A stretch of DNA of 64,000 nucleotides from Eucommia ulmoides. Its lineage: Eukaryota; Streptophyta; Magnoliopsida; Garryales; Eucommiaceae. Location of the stretch: NCBI GenBank assembly GCA_016647705.1, contig CM028333.1, positions 20,392,243 through 20,456,242 of the forward strand. Direction: 5' to 3'. Positions 49,101 to 63,600 of the stretch are shown in pieces. The notes under the pieces were generated by a model that saw only the letters and a list, made by a program, of their open reading frames with translations, was not told the DNA's origin and made no database searches. Position 1 is the first letter of the stretch; each line of letters starts with the position of its first letter. Position numbers and translations under genes: made by a program.

Positions 49101-51633
49101 AGGATTTCATTATATTTTATTTTGTTGTTTTAAGGTGTAGTGAATTAATTTTTTAGTCAAATTTTGGATGCCTATTCATATCCCATAAATCGCGTACGTT
49201 TCAATTTCAACCACAATTAGAATGTTTGATTTACCTTCTTCATTATGCCTCCAATGATGCATTAAGTTGTTTTATTACTAACCAGGATTACAACACAAGT
49301 GGGTTTTTTTCTTGTTAAGCAACCGGGAATACATTAAAAAGACGCATAGCACAGCAGACAAGAAATTAAGGAAGAGACTAGCTCCTTCAGGAAGTGGAGG
49401 AGAGAGAGACTGGCATGGGGTGGAACCCTTGGACCAAAAATAAAGCAAGTAAAAGAATTATCAAAAAATCACCCGTTCCTTCTCTCCAAATGCACCATCA
49501 GAAAGCATGAATCACCCTCCAAGTCTTTAGTAATCTGGGGCACCCACTCTTCTAGCAACAATTAAATCTCACATCAAATTTGTAAGACTTCTCAAACTAG
49601 TCTATACATGGAAGGAGTTACTCCACTTACTGCTACATGATTTTAGGTTGGAACCTCTTAACATGATATCAAAACTGGGTTTAGAAAGGCTCGTTTGTTT
49701 GTCCCCAAGTTGTTCGGCTTCTCTTTTCTATCTTCTCATGTATGTTGATTGCACCACGTGCAAGTCAGGGTTTCACATGAGGGTAGGTGTTGAATTCCAT
49801 ATCGAATTTGTGAGACTTCTCAAAGTACTCTATATGAGAAGGAATTACTACCATAGGATTTTAGGTTGGAACCTCCTAATAGTAACAGCAACTTACAAGA
49901 TTTAAGCAAACCTGAAAAAATGCCAACTAACACAAAGATCATACCATGCTATAGCGCAGAAAAACAGCAGATTGACGACTCAATCCTCTTCAAGGTAGCA
50001 CATGCAGCATCTGTTTGGAAGACGAAAACCACTTCTTCGGAGATTGTCTAAGGTTAACTTTTTAATCTAGGATGAACCATGAATCAAGTAAAAAATGCTG
50101 CAGAGACAACTATGATCTCTAATCGATTTTTCCACTTCTCAGGAGTCTGCGGAACATTTTTGTGGTACGTATAAATTGAACTTAAGCTACTAATTCTTCT
50201 CCAATGATCAGATCTATACTGAGTCACTTAACATATGCAGAATATAGTTGAAAAGGAAAAATAGAATTCTTATTATGTTCTGGAATTAAGAAAGTCCTAT
50301 GATGGGTATCGCTACGAGAGAGAGAGAGAAAGAGAGAGAGTTCATTGTCTAAGACTGTGGGGTATAACAACATAAATTATGAGTAAGAAGTAGAGAAAAT
50401 ACACCATCAGTTATAAGTGCAATGTTACCTTGTGAGGACTATAGCCTTGGCTCTTTGATTCAAGGCTGACTGATCCCAGCTCAACATGACTAGAACTTCC
50501 TTTCCCTTCAACTTGTCCAGCTAAACCATTCCTTCTACTTGACTCAGGAGACCCCACCTCATCATTGGCCAGTGCTTCCTCCTGATTACCTAAGTGGGGA
50601 ACCTCTTGAACATTTGTGGTAGTTGTTATAGATGGCTTTTCATGGATAGAAAACGTGGGAACTTGATCCGACAAACCATCGATTTCACAATTATCTGCTA
50701 TTTCTTTAACAGGATCCACCCCCAACTTGCTAGTATCAGCAGCCTCCATAGACAATACCTCCGTTCTGAAGCCCTGAAATTAAGAAGGTAGGTCTTTAGA
50801 AACGGAACATGAATTACAGTTTGCAGTCTTTTCCACTTGTTACCAGCATATAAAGACAATATTAGAAATCAAGAAAGTTTATTGATGTTTGAGACAAACC
50901 AAGTTCACAGGCACTTACATTTGTGCTTTCTAAAGCATGGTTTTCAACATTGTTTTTATCATCAGAATTTGAAGTCCCCGCAACCACTGCACCACCTTCA
51001 TCGATGTTTCTGAAAAAATCCGGGCACTTGGTTAAACATATAGTTATAAATTATAGATATGTATTTAATTTCTCTTATCCTAATCTACAGCATATCTATA
51101 GGATATCTGCTGCAACATATTATAGGAAAAGTGTCCCAAAAATAGTATGACGGACTTCCTAATATACATTAGAATATAAAAGGAAATTATATGGAAAAAC
51201 ACCACAAAAGAAAACCTAAGTTTCATAAATAGCATAAAAATAGTACGCTAAGTTTCAAAAGACTCCACTTCTTGCACCATTTATGTTGACAGCAGTAAGC
51301 AATTCAAAAATAAAAATTCTCCTTTATTGCTGACTACCATTTACTCTGCATTCTAGAACTAGTTTTACGATATAAGCTTATAGATTTAAGATACAAGAGC
51401 ATGATGCAGAATCTAACTAATATTTAACTCGCAAACGTCATTCTAGTCTCCAAAACAGCATGTGGATAAGAGGATCCCAGATGCCAAAAATGCAGCCTAA
51501 CGTACACCAAGTATTAAGCACGAAGACCGTTAAATATAAAATCAGACAAGGATTATGAAATAAGTATGCGTAATGATTGTCAAAGGTGATTAAAAATACT
51601 ATTATACTAAAATAACAAGAGAGACAGACAGAC

Positions 51634-51668
<35 letters not shown>

Positions 51669-54600
51669 GCAAGTGTTAGCAAACAAGAACACTTCATATT
51701 GAAAATAATAATAGTAATTTATTTTTTTGGTGGATAAGTCGCATTCTTAAAAGAACAGCATCAAAATTGCATGCATAATTGGCAAACCTAGATACATTGA
51801 AGAAAGCTACAGAAGATGTGGAAGGTTTCAAAATAAATAAGAAGTAAAACTTGAAGTGGAAGAACATATATCATACCAGAACAAACTGGAAGTGAAGAAA
51901 AGTGGGAAACGTAAAATTGATAATCTAACCAGATCAGACTGTGTTTCAATGTGTTAAAGAGATAATGCATCTACAAATGGGCTGACATAAATATAAAACA
52001 CCACAAACATTTTTCATACACTTTATACAAGTCGTTAGCACACAAAATTCCATATAAATATTGTATCTTTCAGGTAAAAGAAAAATATTCTGGAAAAAAG
52101 GACAGGCTAGTGCAAGAAGGCTCTTGCAGTTGGAGGATTTAGGGAGGGTCAGATGTACGCAGGAAAAAAAAAAAAAAAAAACTTTTCGAAACTTGGAAGA
52201 AACTCACACCTTGAGTCTTCTTTTATATAGCTTTCTTACCTAACCGGGAAAAAAATTGTAAATAATTAACCTCATCAAATTCATCTAGCCAATGAACATT
52301 AAGATGAGGCCTACCTTTTTATTTTGCAATTAACTCTCTCTCATTGCAAGGAAGGAGTGTTTGCAGCTGCTGATTGAACCTATTCTAGGAAGCACGGACA
52401 CTCCGCCGAAAGTTGAGTGTCGGTGTCTGACACGTGTCGGACACTGACACGCCGCCAACACGTGTCAAACCCGTGTCGGACCGTGTCAATATTTTTTATT
52501 TTTTTTCTTAATTTCCGACACGGCTCCGACATGTGAGGGAGCCGTGTCGGACACTTCACAAGGACATGTCGAAGTCTAGGGCTGATTCATACGGGGGCGC
52601 CTTAGCGTGTTGGCCGTTACAGACAATAGTTTAAAAACTTACCATTTCGCAGTCGCAGTTCATCAAAATTGAGAAATTCGTCGCCGAACATGACTCTTGC
52701 CGTTGCAATCGCAGGCTCGCAGCTCCTCGCCGCTGCAATTGCTTCTCGCCATTACAGTCGCTCCTGCCCCGTTGGCGCTCTCTCTCTCTCTCTCTCTCTC
52801 TCTGATTTGGGTATCGTTTGGATTTTGGAAGGGTTGATAACTAGGGTTGGGATATGTGGAAAAAGGAAGGAGGCAGACAACTATTATTAGGGAACAAACG
52901 CAGGGCTCGAGAATGACAAACAGTAATTAAGGTGGCTCTATTTCTGTTCCTTTTCTTTGTATAGTGTAGGCACTGACATTTACTTTTGCTAATTACATTT
53001 TTACCCTTTATGTTTAGACTCAATTTTACTGTGTAATTTTTTGTTACATTGTGTATTTTTTTTTCATTTATTTACAAGTGTTTTTAAGCCTTAATTATTT
53101 TTGTTGAATGAATCTACTTAATAACAATATAAATTTCGTAAATTAGACTCATAAATAAAATTATATATTTATTTATTGACGTGTCCAAGCCGTGTCCGTG
53201 TTGGGGTTTTTGGAAATTTTCCATATCGCCGTGTCCGTGTCGCGTGTCCGTGCTTCCTAGAACCTATTATACAAGGGTGCATTGCATGGATAAGAGGTTC
53301 TAACTTAAAATCATATGGTGTTAAGTGGAGTAACTTCTTTCATATATAAAATACTTAGGGAAGCCTCACAAATTCGATGTGGGATTCTAACACTCGCCCT
53401 CACGTGCAACCCTGCCTTGCATGTGATGTGATCACACAACAGAAGAAATAAGATAAACATCCAAACAGTCGGGAGCAAATAAACGATAATTCCCAAACCT
53501 AGCTCTAATACCATGTTAGAAGGTTCCAACTTAAAACCATATGGTGTTAAGTGGAGTAACTTCTTTCATATATAGACTACTTCGGGAAACCTCACAAATT
53601 CGATGTGGAAGTTGAGTAACTTCTTTCATATATAGACTACTTCAGGAAGCCTCACAAATTCGATGTGGGATTCTAACAGATAGTAAAAGGGAGAGAGAAT
53701 TAAAAATTCAGGCTACCTTAGTGTTCCACCATGACGGAGGGAGGACTGCAAAACACGCCTCGAGTTCTGTATCCAAGGGTGTGAAAGCAGTGTCTTCGCA
53801 TCAGGCCTCTGCCTAGCATCCTGAAACAAGCTACTCAGTGTCAAAATTAGTAAGTTTGGGAAACAATTAATCAGCAACCAAAGATGAAAGGAGGAAGCAT
53901 GGACTGAAAGTTCAGGTAATCAGCAACCAAAATCACCAAGTAATCTGATTATAATGAAAGCTTCCTGTTGAAATGACATGAAAGAGACCATTCGGTTGAA
54001 TCAAAAACAATAACAGTGGCACTAAAACAGGATTGAACTATACATGGACCAAATAAGTAGGAGGCATGTAAAATGATTGGAAATCCTCTAAATCAACTTG
54101 TTCTACTGTCAAAAATATTTTCAGTCTTATTGGTTTGATGAACAAGGAGTCAGAGAGGGTGTCGATCAGCTGAAGTAATCATTCACGATTCTAACTTCAT
54201 TTTTTCACTTATGGAGCTTTCTTTGTTTCCTTTGGAACTATATCCAAACTTGAAGGGCTTCTCTCTTTACATCATTCTAATTTTAAAAGGGGGGGTGAAT
54301 AACCAAGCAAAAAACAGAATTTTAGGGACAGATGGAGACCTATGACTAAAATCATAAATCTAGGGTAAAATTTATTTTCCACCTTACCTTCTTAAAACAC
54401 TGCCAAAGAAAATCAGTAATAGCAGGAGATAGGCTATCTGGTATTGGAGGATGGTCATCCTGAATAATAAGAAAAGCAAATCCAATAAGTGTCATCGCCA
54501 AAAAGTATAGTAATTTGACTATAATCAACGAATTCATTCATTAATTTCATTGAATATAATAGTTAAAGATGATACAATCCGCTAGTGAAAAAACAAACAA

Positions 54601-57600
54601 AATTTAATGGTGACAAAAGATGTGCAAATAAGGAAGATAAACCACCAAGGAAATACAAAGTTCATGATAGTTCTTCCTATCAAGGGAACTAAGGTCTCCT
54701 AGTCTCCTTGCAATAAGAAATCCTGACAACGGTGGTCTTTGTTGCAGCTTTTTATAAAAGAAATAGCTTTGTCATAGCAGCTTCTCAAGAGCATGTACGA
54801 ACAAAAATCCTGATCACAACTTTGTACAGCTTATTTAGTAACCCTAAATTAAGCCACGTAAGCTGAACCAAACATGTCAAGACAGCTTTTCAAAAACTAA
54901 AAGTTAGTCAAAATAAGCCCAACATACATGCCCAGTAATAAGTAAGACCTATCGAGAAGAAACCTGCACAATTCGAAAGAGAGCTGGCATAGGCTGGAGA
55001 TCATAGTATGGAGGCACACATGTAAGAAGCTCAATCACAGTGCAGCCAACACTCCATATGTCAGATGCAGCACAAACTCCAGACATTTCAATCACCTGAA
55101 AATTCAGTAAGTTAAATAAAATTGATTCTGATGTAAATCCTTGACACTGCTAAATACAAGTCAGTATAATATCTGTCTGTCCCAGGTGGCATTACCAGCT
55201 CACAAATTGAAATCAAGTCTCTACCTGTTCTTACTGCCTTATCTACTACTTTTTTCCCATATAGGGTGGGCCGTGATAAAAGTACAACTTCGATAAGACA
55301 ACTGCAGAGACGGCTGGGTTTGGAATCAAGTTAGACCACAAACATCTGAGCACCATGCTGTAACTCATTGTACGATTTAGCTCAAAATATATAACACGGA
55401 GAATACATAATGTGCATGTCTTCTGTTCCTCACGATATGTATACTATAAGAGGTGGGGTGTCTTTCTATTATCTATTTACGTACAAATTGTATTTTTTTC
55501 CCTCATCTGCCCAATTGTAAAAACAGAGAAATAATAGGATAGAAAAGATGTTAAACATAATGTAATAAAAAAAAAATCATGAAATACATCACTGAATTAA
55601 AGTCTAAGCTTCTGCTGGCCACCTACTCACATCTACTTCGTTTTCCATGACACATACAGAGGGAAAGTGGCCGAAAATCAATGAAAAATATTGAGTTTCA
55701 TGAATTTCGAAAAGGTATGAGAATGGAGTAAGGTTTTGAGGTGTAAGGAAGCAAGAAAGAAAAAAAAATAACATTATCTATCAGTAACCCAGGACTGTAA
55801 TTTTTAGTGTTTGTGAATTTCGATTGTTTCAATTACAATTTGGGCAATTCGAATAGCAACCCAAATTTTAAAATTTATGTGACTATTAGTCCCATCAATT
55901 TTAAACTTAGTTTGTACTACCCCCCTACAACAATCATGTGTGTATTGCCTGAAGTCATTGACGTCAGTGACGAACAAATTGAAAAAAAAAATGATATAAC
56001 TTTCAATACACAACTCTGTTTTCAATAAGATTTAAAGATCTGAAATCTACTCATCATCGAGTACTTTAATAAAAGTACCATCGTTAATAATTTCAGTGAA
56101 TAAAAAAATAATAAAATTCCACTAGATTTAGTTTACAAATAGTGTTTCAATGTCACATTGATATTTGATCCTAGTGGAAAGTAAATTGATAATTAGCATA
56201 TAACTCAATAAATAATATCCACAGTCCTTGGCTGGATGAGTAGGAATGCCACAAAAAACCGAATCGATGGGTAACCAAGAGAAACCGACTAAATGGTTTG
56301 GTTGGAGTTTTGGTTTTGAAATTAGCAACCAAAGTGGTTTTGGTTTTGGTTTTGGGATAGAAACTACAAAATCGAACCACGAACCAAACTGCGAAACCGA
56401 GAAACCGATATTTTAAAAATATTTTAATACATATATACCCTTATTTTTTTAAATATATTTACATTTTAACCTTAATATATATGTATATATTTATTTATTT
56501 ACACTTTTAGTCCCTCTCACTATAACAAAAACTATCTATTAGGGCACTTTATTAGGACACTACACGTAATGTGCCCTATAAAGGTGCTTTTTCAAGGCAC
56601 AAAATTGAAAGTATTGTATGAAGGTAAATTTGATATTTTTAATATTGATTTTCTTATTATTTTATTAACAACTAATATATAATCAAATATTTAAAAGACA
56701 AAAAGTAGTGTCCCCATAAACTTAAATTAGTGAAAAAAATTAATATTCTATATATAATATAAAGGGATAACAAACAGTGCCCTAAAAATAAAGATTATAT
56801 TAGGGCACAATTTTTGTGTCATATTGTAATTGAATAATTTAATTATAGGTCAATTAATTGTGCCCTAATAGATATAATAAAATAAATTAAAAAAAAAAAA
56901 ATTAAAATTGAAATTAAAGGTCAATTAATAGTGCCCTAATAAATATAATAAAATCAATTAATATTTTATGTTTGATATTTTAACTATGTTTTTGTTTATA
57001 TATAAAAAACAAAGATTTCCGATATTTTATTTTATTTTATTTTATTTTATTTTTATAAAATTGAAAAATCTTAAATGGTTTCGCGGTTTTGGTTTGGATT
57101 TTGTGTAAATTTAAATGGTTTGGTTTTAAAATCGAACCAACGGTTTTGGTTTTGGTTTTGGTTTTGATTTGATATATCTCTAGTGATTTTGGTTTTGATT
57201 TTATATGAAACCGGACCAAAACCGAACCAATGACATCCCTATGGATGAGAAAAAACATGAATCTTATTCATGAAAGAACCGTGGGGAGAAGAATGAGCAG
57301 ATTTTCCTCATTTTACTGCATAGGAGGTACTGAACCCTAGATTTCCAGATATACCTCAACTTTCTGCAAAGAACGGAAAGAATCCCACACTATGACACGG
57401 TTGCAGTGCACACAAGAAAAAGAATAAAAAAAAAAAAAGCAATAACTCTTCCAACAAACTGCCGACGTGAAGAACCATAAACGACCATTCCTCAAAGTGA
57501 GCAAAATTTTCACTGGCCAAACAAAAAAGGAAAAAAGAAAAGTACCTCAGGGGCCATCCAGTATGGTGTTCCGACAACAGAATGTGTATTAACATCTGCT

Positions 57601-60600
57601 TCTGTCAATTTTGTCGCAACCCCAAAATCTGCAAGTTTCACAAGACCCTGAAAGCGCAGGTCAGTTCAACCAAGTATGTCAATTAAAACCCTAAATATAT
57701 TGAGAAAGCAAAATAAACAAGCAGATAACAATAAGAAAAATAAATATAAGGAAATTATAAGGAAAAAAATAAAATGAAAACTAGGCATGTGAACAGACGA
57801 TGAAAACTGAGGACGCATAAAGGGATAGTTAACAACTGAGTTCTATATCAGTTCGGAAAGAGTTTCAATACACCAACGGAATAATGTTCAGAAAATGTTT
57901 AAATGTCAATTCTTCAAACCAATATTGTGGTCTATCAAAAGAAGCAAAGTTATTCTACAGAAACATTTAAGGATGTGGTATGAAAACCCTACACACAATA
58001 AAAATGTGTCCTACAGACAGATGAAGTTATGGTTGGCTACCACCCTTACGGAAAAATCATTTTTGGTGTGTAGATTCCAAGAAATGTGAAATGGAAACAA
58101 CATATAATTCAAAAGGTGGAAGGCAAGTGGTCCGAACCTTTTAAGGACATTTCACTTTCAGCATGAAAATAAAAAGAAACAAAAAACAATTCAAATTCAT
58201 TTGTTTACTTGATGAAACAAAGAGTATGTTCGATAGTTGAACTCTTTTTCTAAAACAAGCAAAACTCAAACACATTTACTTTTGACTCGTAAAGATTCAA
58301 CTTCGCCAGCTCAGCTCATTTGCTAATATGACTACTATATTAAAGCCAAGATCACGTACAGGAATCACCAAATATAACACAAGGCAGATCTGTATTTTGC
58401 CATACGTCAATTAATTTAACCAAGAAAAGTTTCAATTTTCGTGGAATTATATGGTTAAAGATGCCCGCATCAATTCAAGTTCGTGTTTCATGATTCATGA
58501 ACTTTTTACATTCATTACAAGTATGTTTTCCAACCTCCTAACTTATCATATTTAATTACACACATGAATTTCTAGCTTTTCTTGCACCTGGATTTTTTAA
58601 AATTCGATACTCAAGTTTTCCAAATTTTTAATTCATTCTACTTGGATTTTCCTTACTAGCAAAATCCTTCAAAAAAGTCACACTCATGTGCGATCAGGTT
58701 TGAACATCTCTTGCACCAACTAAACCTCAAAAAAAAATTTCTCAAATATTTCAGCTGAATAGAAAACATGTAATAGCACTTCTTGAAAAAAGAACATCTC
58801 TCAAGCAATGGCCACTAGCCCACTAGCCACCCTCGGCAAGACACAGCCAAAGCACCACTTCTCATCTCTCACGCAATGGCGACTAGCCCACTAGCACCAC
58901 CAAGGCACCACCACCATCAAAACCCTTTATCTCTCACTGATTTTATTTTCATGTACATTTTCTCTTTATCTCTTCCCTAACCTAAATACATCTCTCACTA
59001 AGTGGTGCATGCACCACCAGATTCAAGTTCTCTTCTCTGCCTTCCTCCGACCACCGTAGTTAGATCTGAGCTTCCCATCATGCCTTTCGCCAAATTCAGG
59101 TGTGCTCATCTCTCTCCATCTCCCTTGCGCTTCCCTCCAACCATTATAGCTAGATTGGAACCCGATTCTAAAGTCTCTACCAAATTTTCTTGAATATTAT
59201 CCGTTGATTACTTTAAAACTATGCATATTGAAGTTTTGTAAGCATAGTTGGTATTGAAGAGTTGTATTTTTGTTATTTTTTCCTATTTATTTTCTTCAAG
59301 AGTTTCTCGATTACACAATTGATAATCTTTTATTTTCTTTCTAAACATATTTGAATTTTAATGTTCTACTTGTTTGGTTGCAATTGAAAATGTGATTTCA
59401 ATTCAAGGATTATAGAGATTTTCAATCAAAACGTATAATGCGAATTCAGAATGAAATTTTATGTAATATATTTGATAAGATTATTTTTTAATTGGGTTGC
59501 ATTGATAACTATAATTTCTATATTATATAGGTTTCTTGATAATAGTTTGCTAATGTGTAATGTTCATTGTAACAAAATCGTGCTACTTTATCAGGAATTA
59601 AGGACATGTATTACATTAGTGCCTTTAGGTATGCATACACGCTAATACATTATATATATATATATAACTTCAACAAGTCTCACACTCCTACCCCTGCTCA
59701 CCCCTCGCTTCTTGCTTATAAGTGATTTACTATCAATAAATGAATAATTAGAACTTTCCAAAAGTCTTCACACTATTAGCTTGTGATCTAGAAACCCCGA
59801 AATAGAAATCGTCATGGAAAGTAACAGCAAATTTCAACATACACTGAAGCTTTACTTTGCACCAATAGAAAATTTGCTAGACTTTACGAAGGCTACATTA
59901 ACCCAAACAAAACAACATACATGAGCAGAACTTCTGTAATTTCAAAAATGCTAGTAGGTTCCTCATTAGCACGACGTAAATTAGCCAAGGAAAGCCGAGT
60001 GTAGTCACTCATATGCTTGAAAAAGAGAGTCATGAAAATCCCCTTCGAAAAATGCAGCTAGAATAGCATAGGAAGGAAGGCTCCAATAATACCTCTTTGG
60101 TTGTCAATATATTTGCACCCTTGATATCCCGATGGATCACACCCTGTTCGTGGAGATAAACCAAGCCTTCCAATACCTGGTAAAGAGTAAATTGTCATCA
60201 AAGTGAATCCCAAAATAAAGCAACAAACTGCATGGTAATTGACAAACCTGAGTAATGTAAACAGCAACAAGTGATTCTGGAAATGGCCCGAATTTGTTCG
60301 GCTTGATAATGTTTGCAAGTGAACCATTCTCCACATATCTTTATTCAAAAAAAGAAAATGGTGCGCTGTTATCTATTGATTGTCTCCAGCATCATGACTT
60401 AAATTATACTCCCTCCATCACGAAATAATTGTGTCTAGGCACTGACTTAAATTATACTCCCTCCATCACGAAATAATTGTGTCTAGGCACAAAGTTTTAG
60501 GTAATGTTTGACAAATATCTGTTTCCTATGGTGCAACCAGGTAAAGGTGTAAAAGGTTTCATCTATGTTGTTTAGGGGAGTAGTTTAAAAGAGAATAAGA

Positions 60601-63600
60601 TTGGGAAAAGTGAAAGTTCATTAACTAAAAGAGAATGTGGACATTTATCTTGGGAAATCATAAAAAGAAATTTAGGACAATTATTTTGGAACTTGAGTAT
60701 AAGAAAGAAAGGGGGTGAGGGGTGGGGGGTGGGGGGGTACTTACTCGAGAATTATGTGAAGATGAGTCTTTGTCTTTAAGGATCCAAGATATTTGACGAT
60801 GTTTTTGTGATTCAAATTCTGAAACATAACAAAAAAAATTAAGTGGATGGACAAAGTCGAACACAAAGTTATGCAAATTCTCTTGTCTAACTTTGGTCAT
60901 CCAATATGTACACCAGTTAGTTATAGTACATTGATACCATGCATAAATAACATTGACCAAATTTCGCACGTGATGAAACCACAGGCAATCCCAACATGTA
61001 ACTTTTTCTTTTCTTTTTTCTGCTAAGCAAGGAAATGTCATTACAAGGCACAAGCCTTACAACATAGAAAAGACTGTGAATCCTTAATTTCCTCTGGAAA
61101 ATCGAGGAATGAAGAGCTCCCTAAGATATCTCCATGGGATATTTGCCAACATGTACATTTAGCAAATGCTTTGCATCTAAACTAAGACGAATAAGAAGCT
61201 AAACTATACATCTACATGCGAAATAGATATGCCTGGATCGATTGAGGATCAATTGATATGAGAAGTACTGGAAGAGCAGTCGTAAAAGATGGAGAAGTTA
61301 CCTTGAGCAAATCAATCTCTTGCTGAAGCCATTAATGCAACCCACCAATGTCAGAATATTCCAAAAGAAAAGCAACAACTGGTGAGTGAATTTAAAAAGG
61401 GGAAAGAATGCATTATAGAGCATGGATAATACATATAAAACAAGATACCAAAAATGTCTTGGTGTGCACACTAAAATAAATGCAGAAACAACAGTTAAAA
61501 GAGATAAAACCGCAACCACATCAAAATCAACAGAACATATTAAAATGCTAAATTATGTAATATCCTTCCACAGATTGACAAACCAGAAGAACAAGAGGAA
61601 GGGCAATGTGGAAATCAAATGATACATGCCGTGGAACTTGGCGAAGTTCATATTCACGATGAATTATTTTTAGTATCGGTATATATCTTTTTCCCAATTA
61701 CATGTAAATCTCCTTTTGCAAAAGTCTTATGAATGTTCTATTTGATTTCAGGACTTAATGATTAGAATCTTTGGCCTAAGGTGTCATGTTGGAAACTTTA
61801 TTCTGGATCTATTTTCTAATTCCGGTTATGAATTTTAAAGTCACTTGGGTTCTGCATTTTAAAGACCCACCATAAGTCCTAAACGAATTAAGCAATTTAT
61901 TCCTAAGTTTTTACTGAGAAATAGTTCGTGATCCCAATTATATCGCATCATATTCATTCTGCAAATTACTGAGCAAATATATATATACATTTACATATAC
62001 TACTAAAGTACTAAGTCTGTATGAAACATGACGGAAATAATACGGTGTCTCTATAATTAGTTCGTGCGTTCCTCAGATGATGGGCCTAATGCGTTTCATC
62101 CAAGGAAACTCTTGGTGGGATGTTTGGAACTTTCTCTTCCACTTCTATTACTAGATTTCCATTCTCTCAGAAACTACAGCTCACATGTTACAACTACTGA
62201 AGACACCATTTTATTTTCAATCTCCAAGACAATCCTTATCAAGCTGATGTTAAATTGAATCCATTCTGCCACTGTTTAGCCTTCAACAAAACATCCCAAA
62301 TCAAAGTTCACCATACAATAAATAAAAATACTGACACCTCTGTTCGTAATCAAGCTAAAACAGGCCCACTTATACCTAGCATGACACTTGCACCATTTCC
62401 ATGAACAGGTATTATGAGCACACTCCATATGTTGTAAAACAAGCACTTCATCATCAGGACTGGGATGGAAACAAAACCTAAAGTACCGGATTTGCGGCCT
62501 GTATACAACCATCAAACCACAAACAGAAAAAGGACTCTGATTCACACAAGAAAAGAAGGGAGATACCAGGGTCCTGTAGAAGGATCTAATCAAAAAAGGT
62601 TCCTCTTGTACCAAATCAACTTATTTTCCTTGCCACTAACCACCCTGAACTCCGAAAGCAACGCAAGAAAATTCCCAACAATCTGAAACACCAAATCCAG
62701 AAGGTTTCTTCTGATGGAAAGCCAAGTCCAAGCGGTACAAGTTAAAAAGCAATGATTCCATGCTTGTTGCTCGCCACCCAAAAAACCCGAGGAAAATGCT
62801 CCACAAGTGACAAAACGCCACACCGTCTGGCCACCTCTCCCATTCCAATCTCAAAATGTGTAGAGGACCAAAAGGTGTAGGCGACCCCCATAATGGTCTT
62901 CCACACTTCGACGCCATAAGAGGAACTTACGGTGCGAGATCTCCAACCACATTGCTCCAAACCTCGCCACAATCACACTCCTCCACATCGCCCATCCTCA
63001 ATGTGAATCTCCAGATCCACTTCCCTACAAGAGCCTGGCCGAGATTAGGAAACTAGAGATACCTAGGAATCCATCCTAAGGCGATCTGCACAATCGCCTC
63101 CAACTTACAAAGTGAATCTTAATACTATTTAGTGTCTCCCACAAAAACATACTAAATTTTGCTCAGCGTCTCCACAACCGAAGCTGGAATAGAGATGGAA
63201 GGGCATGAAATAGGTAGGTGAACTAGCGAGAATGTTTTCAACAACGTCCTATTTCTATCAAATATTTTATCTATTTCAGATCCAAAATTGATTTATGAAT
63301 GTCAAATGAACTAAACTCCATGTAAGAGTCCACACTATTCCTTTGTTATTAGCCTTTTTTTAATATAATTACAGTTTTGTACATACTGCTATATATATAG
63401 AACATCCATAAAATTAAAAATCCTATTTGGACTTCTATGTCTTTACAATCATAAGGAAAACATTACAATTTCTATGATAGCGCAAGTAGTTTTTGTGTCA
63501 TACATTTTTGTTGATATTTATAAACTTATTCCTTAATAAGAAACTCAATTTGATAATTACAAAAGAAGATATAAATAAATAAATAAATAAAAAAAGGTCG

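Noticed and set aside
52669-52890. 73-codon frame with Ala/Ser-rich start in the hAT element
   Set aside because: Its middle is a (CT)n microsatellite translated as SLSLSLS; not credible as a protein.
56128-57258. Lys/Thr-rich frames (KTKTKT...) on the minus strand
   Set aside because: Translation of the GGTTTT repeats at the ends of the hAT element.
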